A stretch of DNA of 64,000 bases from Utricularia gibba (GCA_002189035.1 NEEC01000159.1:1-64000), one strand, 5' to 3'; shown: positions 48,911-62,657, numbered from the stretch's first letter. Notes: a model not told the origin generated them from the sequence alone. Numbers and translations: made by a program.

Positions 48911-51900
48911 GAATACCGTTTCGAAGCTCGTTCCGAGCCGGTCATCTTCCGTGTTGAAGCTTCTTCGTCCGAGGATGCATCAGAGCTCGAATTATCGCCT
49001 TCTATTAGCCTTCAGATGTGCCACAAAGTGGCCACCACGTTCGCGACGATGCGACTTGGAACACCAAAATCGACGATTGTAATTTTCGGCTTGCAAAACA
49101 TCTGCGTTTTTTCGGGTGATGTGAAATATGGGTTTTCGAGGCGATCTTTGCACATGCTTAGGGTGTGTCCCTACCGAAGCCTCATGGTTTCCTCGCACAC
49201 CGTTCGGCATCTCGTCGATATCCTGAAGACCGTGATGAGTCACGCTGCGCCCGGAATACCGTTTCGAAGCTCGTTCCGAGCCGGTCATCTTCCGTGTTGA
49301 AGCTTCTTCGTCCGAGGATGCATCAGAGCTCGAATTATCGCCTTCTATTAGCCTTCAGATGCGCCACAAAGTGGCCACACGTTCGCGACGATGCGACTTG
49401 GAACACCAAAAATCGACGTGATTGTATTTTCGGCTTGCAAAACATCTGCGTTTTTTGGGTGATGTGAAATATGGGTTTTCGAGGCGATCTTTGCACATGC
49501 TTAGGTGTGTCCCTACCCGAAGCCTCATGGTTTCCTCGCACACCGTTCGGCATCTCGTCGATATCCTGAAGACCGTGATGAGTCACGCTGCCCGAATACC
49601 GTTTCGAAGCTCGTTCCGAGCCGGTCATCTTCCGTGTTGAAGCTCTTCGTCCCGAGGATGCATCAGAGCTCGAATTATCGCCTTCTATTAGCCTTCAGAT
49701 GTGCCACAAAGTGGCCACCACGTTCGCGACGATGCGACTTGAACACCAGAATCGACGTGATTGTAATTTTCGGCTTGCAAAACATCTGCGTTTTTTCGGT
49801 GATGTGAAATATGGGTTTTCGAGGCGATCTTTGCACATGCTTAGGGTGTGTCCCTACCCGAAGCCTCATGGTTTCCTCGCACACCGTTCGGCATCTCGTC
49901 GATATCCTGAAGACCGTGATGAGTCACGCTGCGCCCGGCATACCGTTTCGAAGCTCGTTCCGAGCCGGTCATCTTCCGTGTTTAAAGCTTCTTCGTCCGA
50001 GGATGCATCAGAGCTCGAATTATCGCCTTCTATTAGCCTTCAGATGTGCCACAAAGTGGCCACCACGTTCGCGACGATGCGACTTGGAACACCAAATCGA
50101 CACGATTGTGATTTTCGGCTTGCAAAACATCTGCGTTTTTTCGGGTGATGTGAAATATGGGTTTTCGAGGCGATCTTGCACATGCTTAGGTGTGTCCTAC
50201 CGAAGCCTCATGGTTCCTCGCACACCGTTCGGCATCTCGTCGATATCCTGAAGACCGTGATGAGTCACGCTGCGCCCGGCATACCGTTTCGAAGCTCGTT
50301 CCGAGCCGGTCATCTTCCGTGTTGAAAGCTTCTTCGTCCAGGATGCATCAGAGCTCGAATTATCGCCTTCTATTAGCCTTCAGATGCGCCACAAAGTGGC
50401 CACCACGTTCGCGACGATGCGACTTGAACACCAGAATCGACGCGATTGTGATTTTCGGCTTGCAAAACATCTGCGTTTTTGGGTGATGTGAAATATGGGT
50501 TTTCGAGGCGATCTTGCACATGCTTAGGGTGTCCCTACCCGAAGCCTCATGGTTTCCTCGCACACCGTTCGGCATCTCGTCGATATCCTGAAGACCGTGA
50601 TGAGTCACGCTGCGCCCGGAATACCGTTTCGAAGCTCGTTCCGAGCCGGTCATCTTCCGTGTTGAAGCTTCTTCGTCCGAGGATGCATCAGAGCTCGAAT
50701 TATCGCCTTCTATTAGCCTTCAGATGTGCCACAAAGTGGGCCACCACGTTCGCGACGATGCGACTTGGAACACCAAAATCGACGCGATTGTAATTTTCGG
50801 CTTGCAAAACATCTGCGTTTTTTCGGGTGATGTGAAATATGGGTTTTCGAGGCGATCTTTGCACATGCTTAGGGGTGTCCCTACCGAAGCCTCATGGTTT
50901 CCTCGCACACCGTTCGGCATCTCGTCGATATCCTGAAGACCGTGATGAGTCACGCTGCGCCCGGCATACCTTTTCGAAGCTCGTTCCGAGCCGGTCATCT
51001 TCCGTGTTTAAAGCTTCTTCGTCCGAGGATGCATCAGAGCTCGAATTATCGCCTTCTATTAGCCTTCAGATGTGCCACAAAGTGGCCACCACGTTCGCGA
51101 CGATGCGACTTGGAACACCAAAATCGACGCGATTGTGATTTTCGGCTTGCAAAACATCTGCGTTTTTTCGGGTGATGTGAATATGGGTTTTCGAGGCGAT
51201 CTTTGCACATGCTTAGGGTGTGTCCCTACCGAAGCCTCATGGTTTCCTCGCACACCGTTCGGCATCTCGTCGATATCCTGAAGACCGTGATGAGTCACGC
51301 TGCGCCCGGAATACCGTTTCGAAGCTCGTTCCGAGCCGGTCATCCGTGTTGAAAGCTTCTTCGTCCGAGGATGCATCAGAGCTCGAATTATCGCCTTCTA
51401 TTAGCCTTCAGATGTGCCACAAAGTGGCCACCACGTTCGCGACGATGCGACTTGAACACCAAAATCGACGTGATTGTAATTTTCGGCTTGCAAAACATCT
51501 GCGTTTTTTCGGGTGATGTGAAATATGGGTTTTCGAGGCGATCTTTGCACATGCTTAGGGTGTGTCCCTACCGAAGCCTCATGGTTTCCTCGCACACCGT
51601 TCGGCATCTCGTCGATATCCTGAAAGACCGTGATGAGTCACGCTGCGCCCAATACCGTTTCGAAGCTCGTTCCGAGCCGGTCATCTTCCGTGTTTAAAGC
51701 TTCTTCGTCCGAGGATGCATCAGAGCTCGAATTATCGCCTTCTATTAGCCTTCAGATGTGCCACAAAGTGGCCACCACGTTCGCGACGATGCGACTTGAA
51801 CACCAAAATCGACGCGATTGTGATTTTCGGCTTGCAAAACATCTGCGTTTTTTCGGGTGATGTGAAATATGGGTTTTCGAGGCGATCTTTGCACATGCTT

Positions 51901-54900
51901 AGGGTGTGTCCCTACCCGAAGCCTCATGGTTTCCTCGCACACCGTTCGGCATCTCGTCGATATCCTGAAGACCGTGATGAGTCACGCTGCGCCCGGAATA
52001 CCGTTTCGAAGCTCGTTCCGAGCCGGTCATCTTCCGTGTTGAAGCTTCTTCGTCCGAGGATGCATCAGAGCTCGAATTATCGCCTTCTATTAGCCTTCAG
52101 ATGTGCCACAAAGTGGCCACCACGTTCGCGACGATGCGACTTGGAACACCAAAATCGACGCGATTGTAATTTTCGGCTTGCAAAACATCTGCGTTTTTTC
52201 GGGTGATGTGAAATATGGGTTTTCGAGGCGATCTTTGCACATGCTTAGGGTGTGTCCCTACCGAAGCCTCATGGTTTCCTCGCACACCGTTCGGCATCTC
52301 GTCGATATCCTGAAGACCGTGATGAGTCACGCTGCGCCCGGAATACCGTTTCGAAGCTCGTTCCGAGCCGGTCATCTTCCGTGTTTAAAGCTTCTTCGTC
52401 CGAGGATGCATCAGAGCTCGAATTATCGCCTTATATTAGCCTTCAGATGTGCCACAAAGTGGCCACCACGTTCGCGACGATGCGACTTGAACACCAAATC
52501 GACGTGATTGTAATTTTCGGCTTGCAAAACATCTGCGTTTTTTCGGGTGATGTGAAATATGGGTTTTCGAGGCGATCTTTGCACATGCTTAGGGTGTGTC
52601 CCTACCGAAGCCTCATGGTTTCCTCGCACACCGTTCGGCATCTCGTCGATATCCTGAAGACCGTGATGAGTCACGCTGCGCCCGGAATACCGTTTCGAAG
52701 CTCGTTCCGAGCCGGTCATCTTCCGTGTTGAAAGCTTCTTCGTCCGAGGATGCATCAGAGCTCGAATTATCGCCTTCTATTAGCCTTCAGATGTGCCACA
52801 AAGTGGCCACCACGTTCGCGACGATGCGACTTGGAACACCAAAATCGACGCGATTGTGATTTTCGGCTTGCAAAACATCTGCGTTTTGGGTGATGTGAAA
52901 TATGGGTTTTCGAGGCGATCTTTGCACATGCTTAGGGTGTGTCCCTACCCGAAGCCTCATGGTTTCCTCGCACACCGTTCGGCATCTCGTCGATATCCTG
53001 AAGACCGTGATGAGTCACGCTGCGCCCGGAATACCGTTTCGAAGCTCGTTCCGAGCCGGTCATCTTCCGTGTTGAAAGCTTCTTCGTCCGAGGATGCATC
53101 AGAGCTCGAATTATCGCCTTCTATTAGCCTTCAGATGCGCCACAAAGTGGCCACCACGTTCGCGACGATGCGACTTGAACACCAAATCGACGCGATTGTG
53201 ATTTTCGGCTTGCAAAACATCTGCGTTTTTTGGGTGATGTGAAATATGGGTTTTCGAGGCGATCTTTGCACATGCTTAGGGGTGTCCCTACCCGAAGCCT
53301 CATGGTTTCCTCGCACACCGTTCGGCATCTCGTCGATATCCTGAAGACCGTGATGAGTCACGCTGCGCCCGGAATACCGTTTCGAAGCTCGTTCCGAGCC
53401 GGTCATCTTCCGTGTTGAATGCTTCTTCGTCCGAGGATGCATCAGAGCTCGAATTATCGCCTTATATTAGCCTTCAGATGTGCCACAAAGTGGCCACCAC
53501 GTTCGCGACGACGCGACTTGGAACACCAAAATCGACGTGATTGTAATTTTCGGCTTGCAAAACATCTGCGTTTTTTGGTGATGTGAAATATGGGTTTTCG
53601 AGGCGATCTTTGCACATGCTTAGGGTGTGTCCCTACCGAAGCCTCATGGTTTCCTCGCACACCGTTCGGCATCTCGTCGATATCCTGAAGACCGTGATGA
53701 GTCACGCTGCGCCCGGAATACCGTTTCGAAGCTCGTTCCGAGCCGGTCATCTTCCGTGTTGAAGCTTCTTCGTCCGAGGATGCATCAGAGCTCGAATTAT
53801 CGCCTTATTAGCCTTCAGATGTGCCACAAAGTGGCCACCACGTTCGCGACGATGCGACTTGGAACACCAAAATCGACGCGATTGTAATTTTCGGCTTGCA
53901 AAACATCTGCGTTTTTTCGGGTGATGTGAAATATGGGTTTTCGAGGCGATCTTTGCACATGCTTAGGGTGTGTCCCTACCCGAAGCCTCATGGTTTCCTC
54001 GCACACCGTTCGGCATCTCGTCGATATCCTGAAGACCGTGATGAGTCACGCTGCGCCCGGAATACCGTTTCGAAGCTCGTTCCGAGCCGGTCATCTTCCG
54101 TGTTGAAGCTTCTTCGTCCGAGGATGCATCAGAGCTCGAATTATCGCCTTCTATTAGCCTTCAGATGTGCCACAAAGTGGCCACCACGTTCGCGACGATG
54201 CGACTTGGAACACCAAAATCGACGCGATTGTGATTTTCGGCTTGCAAAACATCTGCGTTTTTCGGGTGATGTGAAATATGGGTTTTCGAGGCGATCTTTG
54301 CACATGCTTAGGGTGTGTCCCTACCGAAGCCTCATGGTTTCCTCGCACACCGTTCGGCATCTCGTCGATATCCTGAAGACCGTGATGAGTCACGCTGCGC
54401 CCGGAATACCGTTTCGAAGCTCGTTCCGAGCCGGTCATCTTCCGTGTTGAAGCTTCTTCGTCCGAGGATGCATCAGAGCTCGAATTATCGCCTTCTATTA
54501 GCCTTCAGATGTGCCACAAAGTGGCCACCACGTTCGCGACGATGCGACTTGAACACCAAAATCGACGTGATTGTAATTTTCGGCTTGCAAAACATCTGCG
54601 TTTTTTCGGGTGATGTGAAATATGGGTTTTCGAGGCGATCTTTGCACATGCTTAGGGTGTGTCCCTACCGAAGCCTCATGGTTTCCTCGCACACCGTTCG
54701 GCATCTCGTCGATATCCTGAAGACCGTGATGAGTCACGCTGCGCCCGCATACCGTTTCGAAGCTCGTTCCGAGCCGGTCATCTTCCGTGTTTAAAGCTTC
54801 TTTCGTGAGGATGCATCAGAGCTCGAATTATCGCCTTCTATTAGCCTTCAGATGTGCCACAAAGTGGCCACCACGTTCGCGACGATGCGACTTGGAACAC

Positions 54901-54949
54901 CAAAATCGACCGATTGTGATTTTCGGCTTGCAAAACATCTGCGTTTTTT

Positions 54950-55042
54950 CAAAATATGGGTTTTCGAGGCGATCTTTTAGGTGTGCCTACGAAGCCTCAT
55001 GGTTTCCTCGCACACCGTTCGGCATCTCGTCGATATCCTGGT
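54950..55042 (+). repeat. Monomer with three deletions
   Basis: TTTTTTC joins AAAATATGGG (loss of GGGTGATGTG), CGATCTTT joins TAGGTGTG (loss of GCACATGCT), and ATATCCTG joins GTGATGAG (loss of AAGACC). Flanking anchors are intact. Confidence 0.8.
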
Positions 55043-55195
55043 GATGAGTCACGCTGCGCCCGGCATACCGTTTCGAAGCTCGTTCCGAGCCGGTCATCTT
55101 CCGTGTTGAAGCTTCTTCGTCCGAGGATGCATCAGAGCTCGAATTATCGCCTTCTATTAGCCTTCAGATGCCACAAAGTGGCCACCACGTTCGCG

Positions 55196-55434
55196 ACTGC
55201 AAATCGACGCGATTGTGATTTTCGGCTTGCAAAACATCTGCGTTTTTCGGGTGATGTGAAATATGGGTTTTCGAGGCGATCTTTGCACATGCTTAGGGTG
55301 TGTCCCTACCCGAAGCCTCATGGTTTCCTCGCACACCGTTCGGCATCTCGTCGATATCCTGAAGACCGTGATGAGTCACGCTGCGCCCGGAATACCGTTT
55401 CGAAGCTTTCCGAGCCGGTCATCTTCAAAATGAG
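55196..55434 (+). repeat. Two further deletions in consecutive monomers
   Basis: At 55196-55202 TTCGCGACT joins GCAAATCGACG, removing about 19 bp of the monomer border. At 55407-55434 GAAGCTTTCCGAGCC lacks CG(T), and CATCTTC joins AAAATGAGAGCTCG, removing about 40 bp that contain the TTGAAAGC variable site and the GAGGATGCATC anchor. Confidence 0.8.
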
Positions 55435-55825
55435 AGCTCGAATTATCGCCTTCTATTAGCCTTCAGATGTGCCACAAAGTGGCCACCACGTTCGCGACGA
55501 TGCGACTTGGAACACCAAAATCGACGTGATTGTAATTTTCGGCTTGCAAAACATCTGCGTTTTTTCGGGTGATGTGAAATATGGGTTTTCGAGGCGATCT
55601 TTGCACATGCTTAGGGTGTGTCCCTACCGAAGCCTCATGGTTTCCTCGCACACCGTTCGGCATCTCGTCGATATCCTGAAGACCGTGATGAGTCACGCTG
55701 CGCCCGGAATACCGTTTCGAAGCTCGTTCCGAGCCGGTCATCTTCCGTGTTGAAGCTTCTTCGTCCGAGGATGCATCAGAGCTCGAATTATCGCCTTATA
55801 TTAGCCTTCAGATGCGCCACAAAGT

Positions 55826-55834
55826 GGCGGAACA
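55826..55834 (+). repeat. Deletion of ~27 bp at monomer border
   Basis: CACAAAGTGGC joins GGAACACAAAATCG, losing CACCACGTTCGCGACGATGC and the following ACTT. The monomer is otherwise of GACGTGATTGTAATT type. Confidence 0.8.
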
Positions 55835-58134
55835 CAAAATCGACGTGATTGTAATTTTCGGCTTGCAAAACATCTGCGTTTTTTTGGGTGATGTGAAATA
55901 TGGGTTTTCGAGGCGATCTTTGCACATGCTTAGGGTGTGTCCCTACCCGAAGCCTCATGGTTTCCTCGCACACCGTTCGGCATCTCGTCGATATCCTGAA
56001 GACCGTGATGAGTCACGCTGCGCCCGCATACCGTTTCGAAGCTCGTTCCGAGCCGGTCATCTTCCGTGTTGAAGCTTCTTCGTCCGAGGATGCATCAGAG
56101 CTCGAATTATCGCCTTCTATTAGCCTTCAGATGTGCCACAAAGTGGCCACCACGTTCGCGACGATGCGACTTGAACACCAAAATCGACGTGATTGATTTT
56201 CGGCTTGCAAAACATCTGCGTTTTTTTCGGTGATGTGAAATATGGGTTTTCGAGGCGATCTTTGCACATGCTTAGGGTGTGTCCCTACCGAAGCCTCATG
56301 GTTTCCTCGCACACCGTTCGGCATCTCGTCGATATCCTGAAGACCGTGATGAGTCACGCTGCGCCCGGAATACCGTTTCGAAGCTCGTTCCGAGCCGGTC
56401 ATCTTCCGTGTTGAATGCTTCTTCGTCCGAGGATGCATCAGAGCTCGAATTATCGCCTTCTATTAGCCTTCAGATGTGCCACAAAGTGGCCACCACGTTC
56501 GCGACGATGCGACTTGAACACCAAATCGACGTGATTGTAATTTTCGGCTTGCAAAACATCTGCGTTTTTTTCGGTGATGTGAAATATGGGTTTTCGAGGC
56601 GATCTTTGCACATGCTTAGGGTGTGTCCCTACCCGAAGCCTCATGGTTTCCTCGCACACCGTTCGGCATCTCGTCGATATCCTGAAGACCGTGATGAGTC
56701 ACGCTGCGCCCGGCATACCGTTTCGAAGCTCGTTCCGAGCCGGTCATCTTCCGTGTTGAAAGCTTCTTCGTCCGAGGATGCATCAGAGCTCGAATTATCG
56801 CCTTCTATTAGCCTTCAGATGTGCCACAAAGTGGCCACCACGTTCGCGACGATGCGACTTGGAACACCAAAATCGACACGATTTGATTTTCGGCTTGCAA
56901 AACATCTGCGTTTTTTCGGGTGATGTGAATATGGGTTTTCGAGGCGATCTTTGCACATGCTTAGGTGTGTTCCTACCCGAAGCCTCATGGTTTCCTCGCA
57001 CACCGTTCGGCATCTCGTCGATATCCTGAAGACCGTGATGAGTCACGCTGCGCCCGGCATACCGTTTCGAAGCTCGTTCCGAGCCGGTCATCTTCCGTGT
57101 TGAAAGCTTCTTCGTCCGAGGATGCATCAGAGCTCGAATTATCGCCTTCTATTAGCCTTCAGATGCGCCACAAAGTGGCCACCACGTTCGCGACGATGCG
57201 ACTTGAACACCAAATCGACGCGATTGTGATTTTCGGCTTGCAAAACATCTGCGTTTTTTCGGGTGATGTGAAATATGGTTTTCGAGGCGATCTTTGCACA
57301 TGCTTAGGGTGTGTCCTACCCGAAGCCTCATGGTTTCCTCGCACACCGTTCGGCATCTCGTCGATATCCTGAAGACCGTGATGAGTCACGCTGCGCCCGG
57401 AATACCGTTTCGAAGCTCGTTCCGAGCCGGTCATCTTCCGTGTTGAAGCTTCTTCGTCCGAGATGCATCAGAGCTCGAATTATCGCCTTTATATTAGCCT
57501 TCAGATGTGCCACAAAGTGGCCACCACGTTCGCGACGATGCGACTTGGAACACCAAAATCGACGTGATTGTAATTTTCGGCTTGCAAAACATCTGCGTTT
57601 TTTCGGGTGATGTGAAAATATGGGTTTTCGAGGCGATCTTTGCACATGCTTAGGGTGTGTCCCTACCCGAAGCCTCATGGTTTCCTCGCACACCGTTCGG
57701 CATCTCGTCGATATCCTGAAGACCGTGATGAGTCACGCTGCGCCCGGCATACCGTTTCGAAGCTCGTTCCGAGCCGGTCATCTTCCGTGTTTAAAGCTTC
57801 TTCGTCCGAGGATGCATCAGAGCTCGAATTATCGCCTTCTATTAGCCTTCAGATGTGCCACAAAGTGGCCACCACGTTCGCGACGATGCGACTTGGAACA
57901 CCAAAATCGACGTGATTGTAATTTTCGGCTTGCAAAACATCTGCGTTTTTTGGGTGATGTGAAATATGGGTTTTCGAGGCGATCTTGCACATGCTTAGGG
58001 TGTGTCCCTACCCGAAGCCTCATGGTTTCCTCGCACACCGTTCGGCATCTCGTCGATATCCTGAAGACCGTGATGAGTCACGCTGCGCCCGGAATACCGT
58101 TTCGAAGCTCGTTCCGAGCCGGTCATCTTCCGTG

Positions 58135-58220
58135 TTAAAGCTTTCGTCCGAGGATGCATCAGAGCTCGAATTATCGCCTTCTATTCAGATGCGCCACAAA
58201 ACAAGCACGACGACGACTTG
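58135..58220 (+). repeat. Degraded border between two monomers
   Basis: GTGTTGAAAGCTTCTTCG is reduced to GTGTTAAAGCTTTCG, CTATTAGCCTTCAG to CTATTCAG, and after GCGCCACAAA the expected GTGGCCACCACGTTCG is replaced by ACAAGCACGACGACGACTTG, a short ACG-rich slippage-like run. Confidence 0.75.
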
Positions 58221-59487
58221 GAACACCAAAATCGACGCGATTGTGAATTTTCGGCTTGCAAAACATCTGCGTTTTTTGGGTGATGTGAAATATGGGTTTT
58301 CGAGGCGATCTTGCACATGCTTAGGGTGTGTGTACTACCGAAGCCTCATGGTTTCCTCGCACACCGTTCGGCATCTCGTCGATATCCTGAAGACCGTGAT
58401 GAGTCACGCTGCGCCCGGAATACCGTTTCGAAGCTCGTTCCGAGCCGGTCATCTTCCGTGTTGAAGCTTCTTCGTCCGAGGATGCATCAGAGCTCGAATT
58501 ATCGCCTTCTATTAGCCTTCAGATGCGCCACAAAGTGGCCACCACGTTCGCGACGATGCGACTTGAACACCAAAATCGACGTGATTGTAATTTTCGGCTT
58601 GCAAAACATCTGCGTTTTTTCGGGTGATGTGAAATATGGGTTTTCGAGGCGATCTTTGCACATGCTTAGGTGTGTCCCTACCGAAGCCTCATGGTTTCCT
58701 CGCACACCGTTCGGCATCTCGTCGATATCCTGAAGACCGTGATGAGTCACGCTGCGCCCGGCATACCGTTTCGAAGCTCGTTCCGAGCCGGTCATCTTCC
58801 GTGTTTAAAGCTTCTTCGTCCGAGGATGCATCAGAGCTCGAATTATCGCCTTCTATTAGCCTTCAGATGTGCCACAAAGTGGCCACCACGTTCGCGACGA
58901 TGCGACTTGGAACACCAAAATCGACGCGATTGTGATTTTCGGCTTGCAAAACATCTGCGTTTTTTCGGGTGATGTGAAATATGGGTTTTCGAGGCGATCT
59001 TTGCACATGCTTAGGTGTGTTCCTACCCGAAGCCTCATGGTTTCCTCGCACACCGTTCGGCATCTCGTCGATATCCTGAAGACCGTGATGAGTCACGCTG
59101 CGCCCGGCATACCGTTTCGAAGCTCGTTCCGAGCCGGTCATCTTCCGTGTTGAAAGCTTCTTCGTCCAGAGGATGCATCAGAGCTCGAATTATCGCCTTC
59201 TATTAGCCTTCAGATGTGCCACAAAGTGGCCACCACGTTCGCGACGATGCGACTTGGAACACCAAAATCGACTGATTGTAATTTTCGGCTTGCAAAACAT
59301 CTGCGTTTTTTCGGGTGATGTGAAATATGGGTTTTCGAGGCGATCTTTGCACATGCTTAGGGTGTGTCCCTACCGAAGCCTCATGGTTTCCTCGCACACC
59401 GTTCGGCATCTCGTCGATATCCTGAAGACCGTGATGAGTCACTGCGCCCGGCATACCGTTTCGAAGCTCGTTCCGAGCCGGTCATCT

Positions 59488-59817
59488 TTGAAAATGCATC
59501 AGAGCTCGAATTATCGATTAGCCTTTGCCACGTTCGCGACGATGCGACTTGGAACACCAAAATCGACGCGATTGTATTTTCGGCTTGCAAAACATCTGCT
59601 CTGATGTGAAATATGGGTTTTCGAGGCGATCTTTGCACATGCTTAGGGTGACCGAAGCCTGGTTTCCTCGCACACCGTTCGGCATCTCGTCGATATCCTG
59701 AAGACCTCCATTTCAGTCTCTTCCGTTGAAGCTTCTTCGTCCGAGGATGCATCAGAGCTCGAATTATCGCCTTCTATTAGCCTTCAGATGCGCCACAAAG
59801 TTGGTTCGACGACTTGA
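59488..59817 (+). repeat. Cluster of five disruptions in one monomer length
   Basis: In order: CATCTT joins TGAAAATGCATC; TTATCG joins ATTAGCCTT and then TGCCACGTTCG; CATCTGC joins TCTGATGTG with loss of the T run; AGGGTG joins ACCGAAGCC; GAAGACC is followed by about 15 unusual bases (TCCATTTCAGTCTC) replacing about 75 bp including TGAGTCA and GCTCGTTCCGAGC; and CACAAAG joins TTGGTTCGACGACTTG. It is the second most degraded patch after 16.6-16.9 kb. Confidence 0.8.
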
Positions 59818-60004
59818 ACACCAAATCGACGCGATTGTGATTTTCGGCTTGCAAAACATCTGCGTTTTTTCGGGTGATGTGAAATATGGGTTTTCGAGGC
59901 GATCTTTGCACATGCTTAGGGTGTGTCCCTACTCGAAGCCTCATGGTTTCCTCGCACACCGTTCGGCATCTCGTCGATATCCTGAAGACCGTGATGAGTC
60001 ACGC

Positions 60005-60215
60005 TGCGCCGTTTTGGAAGCTCGTTCCGAGCCGGTCATCTTCCGTGTTTTAAAGCTTCTTTCGTCCGAGGATGCATCAGAGCTCGAATTATCGCCTTCT
60101 ATTAGCCTTCAGATGTGCCACAAAGTGGCCACCGTTCGCGACGATGCGACTTGGAACACCAAAATCGACACGATTGTGATTTTCGGCTTGCAAAACATCT
60201 GCGTTTTTTTTCTGT
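60005..60215 (+). repeat. Monomer with small deletions and an expanded T run
   Basis: CTGCGCC joins GTTTTGGAAGC (loss of CGGAATACC), GTGTTTTAAAGC has an extra T, GGCCACC joins GTTCGCG, and GCG is followed by eight T then CTGTGAAAT in place of CGGGTGATGTGAAAT. Confidence 0.75.
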
Positions 60216-62340
60216 GAAATATGGGTTTTCGAGGCGATCTTTGCACATGCTTAGGTGTGTCCCTACCCGAAGCCTCATGGTTCCTCGCACACCGCTCGGC
60301 ATCTCGTCGATATCCTGAAGACCGTGATGAGTCACGCTGCGCCCGGCATACCGTTTCGAAGCTCGTTCCGAGCCGGTCATCTTCCGTGTTGAAAGCTTCT
60401 TCGTCCGAGGATGCATCAGAGCTCGAATTATCGCCTTATATTAGCCTTCAGATGTGCCACAAAGTGGCCACCACGTTCGCGACGATGCGACTTGAACACC
60501 AAATCGACGCGATTGTAATTTTCGGCTTGCAAAACATCTGCGTTTTTTTCGGTGATGTGAAATATGGGTTTTCGAGGCGATCTTTGCACATGCTTAGGGT
60601 GTGTCCTACCCGAAGCCTCATGGTTTCCTCGCACACCGTTCGGCATCTCGTCGATATCCTGAAGACCGTGATGAGTCACGCTGCGCCCGGAATACCGTTT
60701 CGAAGCTCGTTCCGAGCCGGTCATCTTCCGTGTTGAAAGCTTCTTCGTCCGAGGATGCATCAGAGCTCGAATTATCGCCTTCTATTAGCCTTCAGATGCG
60801 CCACAAAGTGGCCACCACGTTCGCGACGATGCGACTTGAACACCAAAATCGACGCGATTGTGATTTTCGGCTTGCAAAACATCTGCGTTTTTTGGTGATG
60901 TGAAATATGGGTTTTCGAGGCGATCTTTGCACATGCTTAGGGTGTGTCCCTACCCGAAGCCTCATGGTTTCCTCGCACACCGTTCGGCATCTCGTCGATA
61001 TCCTGAAGACCGTGATGAGTCACGCTGCGCCCGGAATACCGTTTCGAAGCTCGTTCCGAGCCGGTCATCTTCCGTGTTGAAGCTTCTTCGTCCGAGGATG
61101 CATCAGAGCTCGAATTATCGCCTTATATTAGCCTTCAGATGTGCCACAAAGTGGCCACCACGTTCGCGACGATGCGACTTGGAACACCAAAATCGACGAT
61201 TTGATTTTCGGCTTGCAAAACATCTGCGTTTTTTCGGGTGATGTGAAATATGGGTTTTCGAGGCGATCTTTGCACATGCTTAGGGTGTGTCCCTACCCGA
61301 AGCCTCATGGTTTCCTCGCACACCGTTCGGCATCTCGTCGATATCCTGAAGACCGTGATGAGTCACGCTGCGCCCGGCATACCGTTTCGAAGCTCGTTCC
61401 GAGCCGGTCATCTTCCGTGTTTAAAGCTTCTTCGTCCGAGGATGCATCAGAGCTCGAATTATCGCCTTCTATTAGCCTTCAGATGTGCCACAAAGTGGCC
61501 ACCACGTTCGCGACGATGCGACTTGGAACACCAAAATCGACGCGATTGTGATTTTCGGCTTGCAAAACATCTGCGTTTTTTCGGGTGATGTGAAATATGG
61601 GTTTTCGAGGCGATCTTTGCACATGCTTAGGTGTGTCCCTACCCGAAGCCTCATGGTTTCCTCGCACACCGTTCGGCATCTCGTCGATATCCTGAAGACC
61701 GTGATGAGTCACGCTGCGCCCGGAATACCGTTTCGAAGCTCGTTCCGAGCCGGTCATCTTCCGTGTTGAATGCTTCTTCGTCCGAGATGCATCAGAGCTC
61801 GAATTATCGCCTTATATTAGCCTTCAGATGTGCCACAAAGTGGCCACCACGTTCGCGACGATGCGACTTGAACAAATCGACGCGATTGTGATTTTCGGCT
61901 TGCAAAACATCTGCGTTTTTTGGGTGATGTGAAATATGGGTTTTCGAGGCGATCTTTGCACATGCTTAGGGTGTGTCCCTACCGAAGCCTCATGGTTTCC
62001 TCGCACACCGTTCGGCATCTCGTCGATATCCTGAAGACCGTGATGAGTCACGCTGCGCCCGGGCATACCGTTTCGAAGCTCGTTCCGAGCCGGTCATCTT
62101 CCGTGTTTGAAGCTTCTTCGTCCGAGGATGCATCAGAGCTCGAATTATCGCCTTCTATTAGCCTTCAGATGCGCCACAAAGTGGCCACCACGTTCGCGAC
62201 GATGCGACTTGGAACACCAGAATCGACGCGATTGTGATTTTCGGCTTGCAAAACATCTGCGTTTTTTGGGTGATGTGAAATATGGGTTTTCGAGGCGATC
62301 TTTGCACATGCTTAGGGTGTGTCCTACCCGAAGCCTCATG

Positions 62341-62657
62341 GTCCTCGCACACCGTCGGCATCTCGTCGATATCCTGAAGACCGATGAGTCACGCTGCGCC
62401 CGGCATACCGTTTCGAAGCTCGTTCCGAGCCGGTCATCTTCCGTGTTGAAAAGCTTCTTCGTCCGAGGATGCATCAGAGCTCGAATTATCGCCTTTCTAT
62501 TAGCCTTCAGATGTGCCACAAAGTGGCCACCACGTTCGCGACGATGCGACTTGGAACACCAAATCGACGCGATTGAATTTTCGGCTTGCAAACATCTTTT
62601 CGGGTGATGTGAAATATGGTTTTCGAGGCGATCTTTGCACATGCTTAGGGTGTCCCT
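62341..62657 (+). repeat. Monomer with several short deletions
   Basis: CATGGTTTCCTCGC is CATGGTCCTCGC, ACCGTTCGGC is ACCGTCGGC, GACCGTGATGAG is GACCGATGAG, and ACATCTGCGTTTTTTCGGG is shortened to ACATCTTTTCGGG near 62595. TAGGGTGTGTCCC is TAGGGTGTCCC. Confidence 0.75.
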
